From the NCBI GenBank assembly GCA_037043235.1, contig JAWRVZ010000566.1, positions 90,498 to 154,497 of the forward strand: a stretch of DNA of 64,000 nucleotides. The letters are read 5' to 3'. This DNA comes from Rhodeus uyekii (lineage: Eukaryota; Chordata; Actinopteri; Cypriniformes; Acheilognathidae). The notes below the pieces were generated by a model, which saw nothing but the letters and a program-made list of their open reading frames with translations, had not been told where the DNA came from and did no database searches. The first letter of the stretch is position 1. Every line of letters starts with the position of its first letter. The position numbers and the translations under genes were made by a program. Below, one piece after another: positions 55,295-64,000 of this stretch.

Positions 55295-58200
55295 ATGTGT
55301 GTGTGGGTGCGAGAGAGAGTGTTTGTGTGTGTGTGTGAGTGTGTGTGTGTGAGAGAGAGAGAGAATGTGTGTGTGGGTGCGAGAGAGAGTGTTTGTGTGT
55401 GTGTGTGAGTGAGTGAGTGAGTGAGTGTGTGTGAGAGAGAGAGAGAATGTGTGTGTGGGTGCGAGAGAGAGTGTTTGTGTGTGTGTGTGAGTGAGTGAGT
55501 GTGTGTGTGTGTGTGAGAGAGAGAGAGAATGTGTGTGTGTGTATGCGAGAGAGAGTGTTTGTGTGTGTGTGAGTGAGTGAGTGTGTGTGAGTGTGTGTGT
55601 GTGAGAGAGTGAGAGAGAATGTGTGTGTGGGTGCGAGAGAGAGTGTTTGTGTGTGTGTGTGAGTGAGTGTGTGTGTGTGTGAGAGAGAGAGAGAGAATGT
55701 GTGTGTGTGTGTGTGTGTGTATGCGAGAGAGAGTGTATGTGTGTGTGTGTGCGTGCGAGAGAGAGTGTTTGTGTGTGTGTGAGTGACTGAGTGAGTGAGT
55801 GAGTGAGTGAGTATGTGTGTGTGTGCATGCGAGAGAGAGTTTGTGTGTGTGTGTGTGTGTGTGTGAGTGTGTGTATTCTCTGTTACAGATCAGTATTGGT
55901 GAGGTGAACCGCTGGTACCCTGGGGAGATCGAATAACTAGTTTTTCTCGACAGACTGGAGCCTAGAAACGCCGTTGGGTGACTCAGGAGGGTCATTTGGT
56001 TCCTAACTCAGTGCCTTGTTGTCAGCCGTGTAATCGATGGAGATGTGCTTCTGCCTAGCTGTCGATGTGTGGATGTTTTCTAAGTTGATCTATTTCTTAG
56101 CCAATCAAACGCATTCATCATGGAGTAATGACCTCAGTGACCTGTGTAAAGAGTAATTGCTTTTGAATGGTGAATGGTCTACAAACAAGTGTTGAAGATG
56201 ACTTCTGCTGATGAAACTGATAAATATCTTCAGTAAAACCATCTTTAATTGATTATACCGCTCACTCCATCATATCTGGTCCATAGGTCTTTAGTTGTAT
56301 GTTCCCATTCAATGTGGAAAAAAATACAGTGGCGGTCAAAATTGTGTTGTGAACAACATTCTTCAAAATATTGTCCCACACAAGTGAATAAATCATGACA
56401 GAATTGTTATTTTTGGACAAACCATCCCTTTAAGTGCACACATTACCCGACATCCATAACAAATGTTCCTTACAGATGCTGAGAACTCATCGCAGTTGTC
56501 AAAAGATTGTGTTGAGGTTTCTTTTGAAATGCACATCAGTTTAGAGGTAATTATGTAATTATGTAAAAGTGTAAATGTCTTGCAATGTCTGTTATTTCCA
56601 GAATTGTTTATTGAGCGCTTTTGCATGACTGGAGGCAACAGTCCCATTGGGTATCTGAAAGCGTACCACACTAACCTCTATCTGTCAGCTGATTCACTCA
56701 AAGTTAGAGAAGCCATTGGAGAAGGTGAGTGGAGTGTTTGAAGGATTAATTGTCTGTAATATTAATGGTAGAATCGTAAATATACTTATTTTGTTTGAAT
56801 GTGAAATTGCTTTATTAGGAATTGCAGCAGCTACTGTGTTCTCACAAGGAAGAATCACTGCGGTGTCAGAGTCTCAGCTGCGAGTGGCCTTCGATGGAGA
56901 TGCCGTTCTCTTCTCGGATGAGTCGGAGAGAATTTACAAAGCCCACGGACTGGACAAGTTCTTTGAGCATGAGAAAGCCCATGAAAATAAACCTCTCGAT
57001 CATGTATGTTCAATTTAAATGTAATAGCATTGCAATATTACACAGCATGAATTCTATGATATTGAGAACTAAATCCAAAATATGAATGCTGTTTGTTGCA
57101 ATGCAAATAATTTTTTTTCATAAGAAATTAAGGTTTATACTTGTAACTAGTGTTGTTAAACAAACACCTGTTGAGAACCAGTACATTTTACAATTTTATG
57201 CATTTGTCGCTTTTTATCCAAAGCGACTTGCATTGCATTCAAGAAACACATTGACATTCTAATCAGTTCTTGCTGTCTCTGGGAATCAAACCCATGACCT
57301 TGGCGTTGCAAGCGCCACACTCTCTTCTGTTTGAGCTACAGGAAAGCATGCACAATCAGTACGCGTGGGTACTAAAACAAAAAGGCTGACAGTCCCAGCA
57401 TTTCCCCAGCACCAGATACAGGCCTTATTCAGTAACCGCTGATAGACGCTTCTTTCGAACGCCGTCATTCGTGTTGGTTGAAAAGCTTTCTGAGAGCAAG
57501 AGTTGTCTATTTATAGAGTGTTTTACTAGCGTTAAGCACTGTAGCCAATCACAGTCTTATCTCTTGAGTGTGTTCGTTGGAATCCTTACGCAAGTTTTAC
57601 TTTTTTTAAAGTGAGCCACACGCTTTCCTTATAACCACCAAAGTGTAAACACGACGTAAATAAGAGCGCTGGACAATTAATACAGAGCTTTATTCTAAAA
57701 CTGAAGTGAGTTTGTGCTTTTGGGGCCATGTGAACGATGCGTTTTGGCCACTCTTTTACACAACTACATTTTTGGGGTCTTGAAAACACAAGCTTTAGAA
57801 AACTATACCATTATCATCCCCATGTAAACTACAATTTGTGCAAACGGTGGCGTGCTTAGTTTTGGACAAAGTAACTGAAAGAACAGCATTGACGCCTATA
57901 CGCCAAAAAAGCTAAAACGTTACCATTTTCAGTACATCGTTGTCGATTTGTGACTAATGCTCCTACACGTACCCATCATTGCACTTTGTTTGATTTGGTT
58001 GGCTGGCCCTCCCTGTATCAGAGGAGAAAAATGCATATGTTGATGTTTATTGCCAAAGCTCTAACTGGTAAACTGCCTCTGTATATTTGTAGTCTCTTAT
58101 CTTATTGTTCTGGTAGTTATGAAACTAGATCGTCTTTTAAATTACTTTTAACTGTGCCTACATACTCCGAGTTTGGTAAAACTGCCTTTTCCTGTTATGC

Positions 58201-59539
58201 GCCTAGACCAGGGGTCTGCAACCTGCGGCTCTTTCCTCCCTGTGCAGAGGCTCCCCTAGCTTTGAAAAAAAAAGCTTATTTATTGAATATGGAAATCAAT
58301 AAATAAGCTATTTTATTAATTAATAAAAAAATGCAATGGTATACCTCTTAAATTTCAAGATCGAAGTAATCTTGTTACATAAATATTTTTAAATATTTTG
58401 ATGTTTTCCATCGTCACAAACAGCAATAAAATGTCATTAGTTTTATTTTTGTAGTTCTGTAATTTCATAAATGCTACACACTTTAGTTATTTTGTGTATT
58501 GCAAACTGGATATAAACCTTCATATGCAGTGTTATTTTAATTTTAGGGATCACATAGGTTTTGTGACTCCCGTTAATTTTATTCGGTAGTAAAGAGGCCA
58601 AAATGGCTCTCTTGATTTTGAAGGTTGCAGACCCCTGACATAGACTATGAAATGAAATGCAGAGTATTTTGAAGCTAGACTTGCTGCCATCGTTAAATAT
58701 TTTTAGAAACCTTTTGGTGTCATATTTGAAAGAATCATGTTCCTGTTTTACTTACCGTTTATATATTTTGTTAATTTTGAGTGCTGGACAGGATTTTGTT
58801 GTTGTTGTTGTTTTCCTTTAATTTTTTGTGTGCTGCCATTTTGGCCAGGACTCCCTGGTAGAAGAGATTTTTTTTATCTCAATGGGATTATTCCTGGTAA
58901 AATATGGGTTAAATAAATAAATATAAATAAATGTTCAGTAAGACTGTCGATCCCTGACAAAGATGTACTAAAAATGGAAAAGTTTTTCGATGTTTTTGAG
59001 TTCAGGCAACAGCTGTTCATCTCAAGTTGGCAATATCAGTTTGTAGAGAAACACTCTGCGCCTGTAGATTGAACCTATAATATTGCTGTTGCTACTGAAA
59101 TGTTGGTGCCGTGAAAACCCTACTTCTGACGAAAGTGATTTATCTTTTTTTCCTACAGGGACCACTTAAAGGGTTCCTGGAAGCTCTGGGGAGGCTGCAA
59201 CAGAAATTCTACGCCAAAGGCCAGCGCTTGGACTGTCCCATCCGCACCTTTTTGGTGACAGCTCGCAGTGCAGCCAGTTCAGGCACCCGGGCCCTCAAGA
59301 CGCTGCGTTCATGGGGCCTGGAGACAGATGAGGCTCTGTTCCTGGCTGGAGCTCCTAAAGGCCCAATGCTGGAGAAGATCAGACCTCACATTTTCTTCGA
59401 TGATCAAATGTTCCATGTGGAGGGAGCGGCGGAACTCGGAACTGTGGCGGCTCATGTTCCCTATGGAATTGCCCAGAAGTTTCCACCAAAAACGGGGAAA
59501 GAAGAGAAAAAAAACATGTCAGCCAAGCAGCTGGTGTGA
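51523..59539 (+). CDS. nt5c1a: Cytosolic 5'-nucleotidase I (NT5C1A/B type), 6 coding exons
   Basis: Exons 51523-51606, 53034-53201, 53355-53484, 56602-56724, 56819-57003 and 59159-59539 join in frame to about 356 residues (human NT5C1A 368). The family core is continuous: AITIAVSSRALF, PGPAFPFIKAVEAVNARLRE, ERFCMTGGNSP, HTNLYLSAD, then the acidic motif AFDGDAVLFSDESE (Asp about 194 and 196), FLVTARSAASSG (about 261-272) and IRPHIFFDDQMF (Asp about 311-312). These enzymes dephosphorylate AMP/IMP to nucleosides in the cytosol; reaction from family knowledge. Residues match both 1A and 1B human forms, so the paralogue is uncertain; the overall fit is slightly closer to 1A. The ATG at 51523 follows an acceptor at 51473, so at least one upstream non-coding exon exists. 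AATAAA at 60085-60090. Confidence 0.93.
52150..52660. repeat. About 60-bp tandem repeat in nt5c1a intron 1
   Basis: Eight or nine imperfect units of TATTTATTTATTTAAATAAC, ATTTGATGTTAATGG and TTTTGGTCTTATTGCACAG. Unit length varies with the TTTA run. Confidence 0.9.
54215..55002 (+). mobile_element. Tc1/mariner element, internally deleted, copy 2
   Basis: Ends CATTGGGTACGAAAAGTATT and AATACTTTCCGTACCCACTG are inverted, with TA on each side. The plus strand keeps the transposase N-terminal helix-turn-helix region (54696-54860; KVPKSTVASIILKW, GTTRTLPRAGRP). The catalytic part is deleted. Lies in nt5c1a intron 3. Same family as 38366-39127, opposite orientation. Confidence 0.87.
55151..55874. 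repeat. TG/GA-rich compound satellite
   Basis: About 720 bp made of GTGTGT, GAGAGA and GAGTGAGT blocks in a recurring order: GGGTGCGAGAGAGAGTGTTT, then TG run, GAGTGAGTGAG, TG run, GAGAGAGAGAAT. The higher-order period is roughly 60-120 bp. The strand asymmetry is strong: almost no C on the plus strand. Confidence 0.95.
55885..56310. repeat. Diverged interspersed repeat, pairs with 10185-10590
   Basis: Follows the TG/GA array directly. Shares the ordered anchors TATTGGTGAGGTGA, TTCTTAGCCAATCA, GAGTAATGACC, CTTCTGCTGATGAAACTG and ATCATATCTGGTCC with the znf365 intron copy, which also follows a TG tract. Confidence 0.7.
56350..56436. repeat. MITE fragment in nt5c1a intron 3
   Basis: ACATTCTTCAAAATATTGTC, AAATCATGACAGAATTGTTA and ACCATCCCTTTAAG match the terminal half of the family at 5750-5932. 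Confidence 0.55.
57185..57347 (-). repeat. tRNA-derived SINE copy in nt5c1a intron 5
   Basis: The plus strand shows CCAAAGCGACTTGCATTGC, AGAAACACATTGACATTC, GAATCAAACCCATGACC and GAGCTACAGGAAAGC. Confidence 0.83.
58209..58637. mobile_element. hAT-type MITE (CAGGGGTCTGCAACC ends)
   Basis: CAGGGGTCTGCAACCTGCGG at the left is inverted at the right as GGTTGCAGACCCCTG. The flanks CCTAGAC and CATAGAC are a decayed target duplication. About 430 bp, non-coding, in nt5c1a intron 5. Confidence 0.82.
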
Positions 59540-62056
59540 ATACTGTTCTAGAAAGTGATTTAAACAAAGCTTTTAAGAATATTTTTAGCAAATTTTTGCC
59601 TTTCCAACTTCCAAAAATGAACCGGTTTGTTCTAGATGGACCATCTGCACTGAAATCATAGTTTTGGGGTTGTTCACTAACTTGTTGCAAGCCAGAAATG
59701 ATAATTTCAAAAATACAATTTTCAATTGTAAAATATTCTGTACGTTATTTAATGTATTATGTAACTTATTTGAAACGAAAATGCACTAAATGCTGTGTTG
59801 GATGTCATAAATATGACCTTTAACGCTTTTAGCCATACATATGTTCAGCTTTTATATGCAGTTGCCATGTTTTGAATGAGCATCTCTGTGATTGTTCACC
59901 ATAAAGGGCTGATTTACACTGTATTGAATATCTGTGTATTTCCGTTACGCTGTGTTTTAATTTATCAGTGTTATCACGTACACATATAGTTACGTTTTTG
60001 CTGTGTGTTTTACAGTTAGTGAGTGTGATATCATGTTTGTGTTACTCAGGGCATGATCATGTCAGTGTTTGCACTGAATCTCATAATAAACAGTGAAGAG
60101 GAAAATGTAATGTTAAAAAATGGACCATATTTGTTTCTTTGTAGTTTCGAATATTTAACCCTTAACTGTCACCGTAGCACTAGCGGGATGCGTGGCACTC
60201 TTTTTTCCCTGTCTTTTTTCCCTATCACATATTTTTGGAATCATCATCATAAATTTGAAAAATTTATAAATTTGTATCATTTGAAAGCTTACAAAACTCA
60301 AAAGTCATCCGGTGAACATCATTTTGAACTCGGACGATGTGTTCAGTGTTGCCAGATTTGTTTTAGTGGAATTTATATGCATTTGTAGTCTTGTTTTAAT
60401 AGAATCTATTTGCATTTATGTATGAAATTTGGGTGGGTTTGTCATCAAAAACAAGCCCAATTTTTATCGACCAGCCCAATGCATTTTTTTGCGGTCGGAC
60501 GTGACCAAAAGGAGCCCAATTGGGCAGGAACCCGCCCAATCTGGCAACACTGGATGTGTTAGCATGAAAGTGGTTCTTTTAGGAGCTCCTCCCCCTTGTG
60601 GGCAGTGTCATGTTACATAATGATTTGAATTTGGTGACTGTTTTGTGTGAGAAGTGATATTGTGACAGAAATGTATTCATTTTTCACAGTAAAACACATT
60701 TGGGTGTTACCTGGTGACTATTTTTGGTATTGCGGCTAAACAACATCTCATTGCAACTTTAATTTCTGTGATATCAACTTCAAGTTTGGGAACACAGCTT
60801 AGACATATGACTTTGATTTATAGCAATTTTAGAGTAAAAAAAAAATATTTGGTATAAAATAATTTGTTTTTAGAACAGTACAATACATTTATTTTACAGT
60901 AAATGTAAAACAAATTTTGTGTTCCTCGGGTCATCTAGTAGGCTAATTAGATTTGAACACATTTGAACACAAAGCTGAAATTGCATATTTATGCTTAAAA
61001 AATGTAGTTATTTTGAATTTAAGTTGAAAAAACTGAAGAATGTGCTTAAATGATTATTTATTTATTGTAAAATCTAGTAATTTAAAGGTAGATCAAACAT
61101 TAAAATCTCAAAAAATGTGCATTAAAAAATATCTAAATGAAATAAGATTTCTAGACAAAAAATAAAAGAAAAAAGAAGTATAATTGAAGTGCTCCGGGTC
61201 GATTTGACCCGCAAGGAAAGTATTTGCTAAAATGTGCGTCGAAAGGAGAGAGACCAACCTTAGGTCTGTTTTCTAGAGCATCTGTGTCCATATAAGTCTG
61301 GATAGGGCATTTTGACGTCTATACTCAAAAAGGGGGATGTATAAGTAATAAACAAGGCGGCAGCCATTTTTAGCCCTTGGTCATTTGATGTGGAACAGAT
61401 TGGAGAGTGTGAAAAAGTAGAATTGTCCAGGTTTGTTCATTTACTGCTATATGCATCACTTGTGTGAAGCAAAAAGTGTTAAAGTTACAGACATTTCCAT
61501 ATTACAACTTCAATCAAAAACACCAATCTTTACATTTCAAGGAAAAAGGAAACACTAGGCAATACAGAAACTACTTTGCATATTTTTAATCCTGTACATA
61601 TTGTATATCGGTTACCAACATCAACAGAAGTAAACATATTTCTTCATCTCTGAGGGTATTTGCTATTTTGCCAGATAGTTTCCAGGAGAACTTTTAAGGT
61701 CCTATTTTAAGTGAGGGACTTCAAATCTCTGAGAAACTCTTCAGACTTTTAACTTGTTAATGTTTCACTCTCTTTTTAATATTACGACTAACTTCTGGGT
61801 CGTGCTTTGTTTAGTTCATGTGTAGACAATACCTGTAGATGATCAAATATGAAAGTAATAATAGTAAACAAGCAGTGTGTGAGTGTGTGTTTAGGAATGC
61901 GATCACGTGATGAGTGTCATATGACTTTGATTTCGATAGAGGGAATGAGAGCGAGAGGAGAAATCTTCATAAGTTCCCATTATCCCAATGTTTTCCTCCC
62001 ACTTTGTTCTCCCGTGATGAATCCCGGTGGATAAACGGACGAGAAACCGCTGGATC
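59540..62056. other. 3' UTR of nt5c1a and repeat-bearing spacer
   Basis: The nt5c1a 3' UTR probably ends near 60110, after AATAAA at 60085. The stretch 60136-61220 looks like an old repeat (TTAACCCTTAACTGTC at one side, GGGTCGATTTGACCCGC at the other) and holds the MITE at 60344-60552. The remainder to 62.0 kb is AT-rich with no exon recognised. It should include the promoter of the next gene. Confidence 0.5.
60344..60552. mobile_element. hAT-type MITE with perfect 8-bp target duplication
   Basis: Inverted ends CAGTGTTGCCAGAT and ATCTGGCAACACTG are flanked by identical GATGTGTT (60336-60343 and 60553-60560). 209 bp, non-coding. The 8-bp duplication and CAGTG ends are typical of hAT insertion. 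Confidence 0.92.
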
Positions 62057-62105
62057 ATGCAGCATTTGGGGCTTTGGTCTGTGTTCTTCACCGCTTGTGT
62101 TTTGG
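62057..62105 (+). CDS. Possible signal-peptide first exon of an unidentified secreted/membrane protein (partial)
   Basis: ATG at 62057 opens MQHLGLWSVFFTACVL, a short hydrophobic stretch like a signal peptide, and is followed by a good donor (TTGG|GTGAGT at 62105/62106) in phase 1. The upstream 61.9-62.05 kb is moderately GC-richer, as for a 5' UTR. Later exons would lie beyond 64000 or are not recognisable; no homology is claimed. The pattern could also be chance, since it rests on one short exon and one donor. Confidence 0.4.
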
Positions 62106-62244
62106 GTGAGTCTGAGATTTACTCTGGCTTTCATAACGCGAGTTATTGTTTGGATAATGTTTTAAAACATGAAACAATATTACTCGGTTTCTCGTTTTTA
62201 ACAGTTTCTTTGTTTGATTCCAGATAATCTCTGTGTAATTTAAT

Positions 62245-62520
62245 ATCTGTCTGTCTATCTATCTGTTTGTTACTCTGTCTGTTATTCTATGTGTCTGTCT
62301 GTTATTCTATCTATCTGTTATTCTATCTGTCTGTCTGTTATTCTGTCTGTCTGTTATTCTATCTATCTGTTTGTTTGTTTGTCTATCTGTTATTCTGTCT
62401 GTCTGTTATTCTATCTATCTATCTGTTTGTTTGTCTATCTGTTATTCTGTCTGTCTGTCTGTCTGTCTGTTATTCTATCTATCTGTCTGTTTGTTTGTCT
62501 GTACATCCATCCATCCATCC
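62245..62520. repeat. (CTGT/CTAT)n tetranucleotide microsatellite
   Basis: About 275 bp of mixed CTGT, CTAT and TTATT words, with a repeating pattern 'CTGTTATTCTATCTATCTGT', ending in CATCCATCCATCC. Confidence 0.95.
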
Positions 62521-63329
62521 AATGTTTATTTTATTAGTTTAATTTTTTTGCAAGGAAAGAATAGCTGTATGTGTGTAAAGGTCTTGACCTTTTTAAACAA
62601 TTCCCCCCATTTATACCTTTTTGTAAATCATTGAATCAGAGGTGGTGGAGTATCAGTTTTTTAATACGTAGAGAACTTTAGTAGATCTTTGATGGTTTTA
62701 CCAGCAACATTCTTTGTGAAAACTACTAACAGGCTTTAACCTAACAAAATGTCCAAATCTTTTTGGTGCATATGTCCAAGTGCAAGTGCAAATTATGTTT
62801 TTATGACCCCTGATTCATTTGTCAGCGTCTGTGGGATTTATCACCCTCCTCATTTGTGTATTTCAAAGAATATGTTAAAATGAGCTGAAAAGTATCATAA
62901 CATGTCAGTAAGAGTCAAGTAAACCATGCTTTTAGTAGGAAAAGCTTGTAAGTGAACATAGAAATGGGTCTCTCACATAGTATTTCTGGAGTGAAATCAA
63001 GTCATCTGACCGTCCGCTCAGAATAATTGTATTTCTTCAGTGGGAGCTTGTGTCGCCGAGGGTGACCGGACTCATGGCTAATGGGATTATGCTCACAATA
63101 ACGACTCTGTTTGGCTTTTTGCTGATGGTTAACAAGCATGCTGTGCCATATACAGTACACACCAACAGACAGTAGACACAAACAGTCGAAGGAATGTGAG
63201 CGCGATTCATGTGATGCCCTTACAACAAACCTTTAAGCCAACCTTGTCAAAAGGTTGAGCAGAATTGAGCCAAAATCAGCAAGAAATCACTTTTTTATTG
63301 TGCTTTATAAGATATGTACAGTATACTTA

Positions 63330-63430
63330 AAGGGATAATCCGCCCAAAAATGCAAATTCTGTCATAATTCTCTCATCCTCATGTCGTTCCAAACCTGTAA
63401 GACTTTCAGAGCACGTCATTTTGATGAAAT
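63330..63430. repeat. MITE fragment
   Basis: TAAAGGGATAATCCGCCCAA, AATTCTGTCATAATTCTCTC and CATGTCGTTCCAAACCTGTA match the conserved end of the family also seen at 5750-5932 and 14360-14532. Confidence 0.6.
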
Positions 63431-64000
63431 CTGAGAGATTTCTCTCCCTCCATTGACAGCCACACAACTAGCACTCTCAAGCCCCAGAAAGGTAGACATA
63501 ATTTAAGGAAGCGACGTGAGTGCTTCGTTTGCACACAAAAAACAGTCCGTTTTCAAAGTATCAATCTCCAAACACGCTTTCACGAGAGCACCCATACACG
63601 TGTTGTTGACATTGTAGTGCGATCATGTTGTAGTTTTTTTTTAAATAAATTTGTATACAAATTTTTTTTGCACCCGTGTCGCTTCATAAAACTGAGGTTA
63701 ATCCATTTATTACTTTCATGGTCTTTACTACCTTTCTGATTAGATACTAGACTTATGTTTAGTAATTTTATCATCTACTCTACCATTTAAAGTGGGAGTT
63801 TAAAAAAAATTGTTTTTTTTTATTGTACTTTACATTAGCAATAGTGATCTAGCTTTGACAGATCCCACCCTCCGTTCTCTTCAGATCGTCTCCAAAGCAC
63901 ATGAACATGTACAGCAGGGATCAAACAAAAGCAACATGAAAGATGCCGTTCAACTATCTCATGTTTCAAAGCACAAAACATTACAATAATAATGAACATA

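Larger units (their letters stand above)
62106..64000. other. Putative intron 1 of the downstream gene; microsatellite and MITE
   Basis: No further exon is seen. Contains the CTGT/CTAT array (62245-62520) and a MITE fragment around 63330-63430 (AAAGGGATAATCCGCCCAAA, CTCATGTCGTTCCAAACCTG). The rest is AT-rich without recognised content. Confidence 0.4.

Noticed and set aside
55040..55995. Two long overlapping minus-strand reading frames (262 and 281 codons) of Thr-His-Ser repeats
   Set aside because: They are translations of the TG/GA satellite. Open length comes from the repeat lacking stops, and there is no splice or homology support.
62267..62634. Ser-Val-Cys-Leu repeat reading frames
   Set aside because: Products of the CTGT/CTAT microsatellite.

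Overview
This is a stretch of fish nuclear genome, most likely a cyprinid (carp/zebrafish relative). The basis is multi-exon vertebrate genes with GT-AG introns, AT-rich intergenic DNA, abundant TG/TA microsatellites, many copies of a tRNA-derived SINE with the tail 'AAGCGACTT...GCATTTGGCAG', Tc1/mariner and hAT remnants, and MITE families I associate with cyprinid genomes. No bacterial, phage or CRISPR content is seen.

Layout: 1-7.3 kb is repeat-dominated intergenic DNA, including a nest of a solo LTR inside a TTAA-flanked TIR element. znf365 (- strand, 7353-11389, 4 coding exons) is head-to-head with rtkn2 (+ strand, 13288-18782, 13 coding exons). rtkn2 converges tail-to-tail with cfap99 (- strand, 20049-26942, 15 coding exons). 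cfap99 is head-to-head with zfyve28/LST2 (+ strand, 28244-45219, 14 coding exons). From 45.2 to 51.4 kb lies the probable long 3' UTR of zfyve28 plus intergenic DNA with two minisatellites. An IMP/AMP-type cytosolic 5'-nucleotidase I gene (nt5c1a-like, + strand, 51523-59539, 6 coding exons) follows. After a repeat-rich spacer, a signal-peptide exon at 62057-62105 probably starts another + strand gene that leaves the window.

I rebuilt all exon chains by hand from splice sites, reading phase and remembered family similarity. Almost every junction keeps phase, which is the main support for the models. The znf365-rtkn2 and cfap99-zfyve28 head-to-head pairs are, from memory, also neighbours in human, but on two different chromosomes (10q21 and 4p16.3); here they sit next to each other.

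The genes are not an operon and share no single pathway. They cover a centrosome/genome-stability zinc-finger protein, a Rho-effector scaffold, a ciliary protein, an endosomal FYVE regulator of receptor signalling, and a nucleotidase. The most interesting signals are two GC-AG introns forced by reading frame, (TG)n tracts directly abutting three splice acceptors, a 60-bp minisatellite open on both strands, and several datable transposon nests. I did not find a convincing new molecular system.
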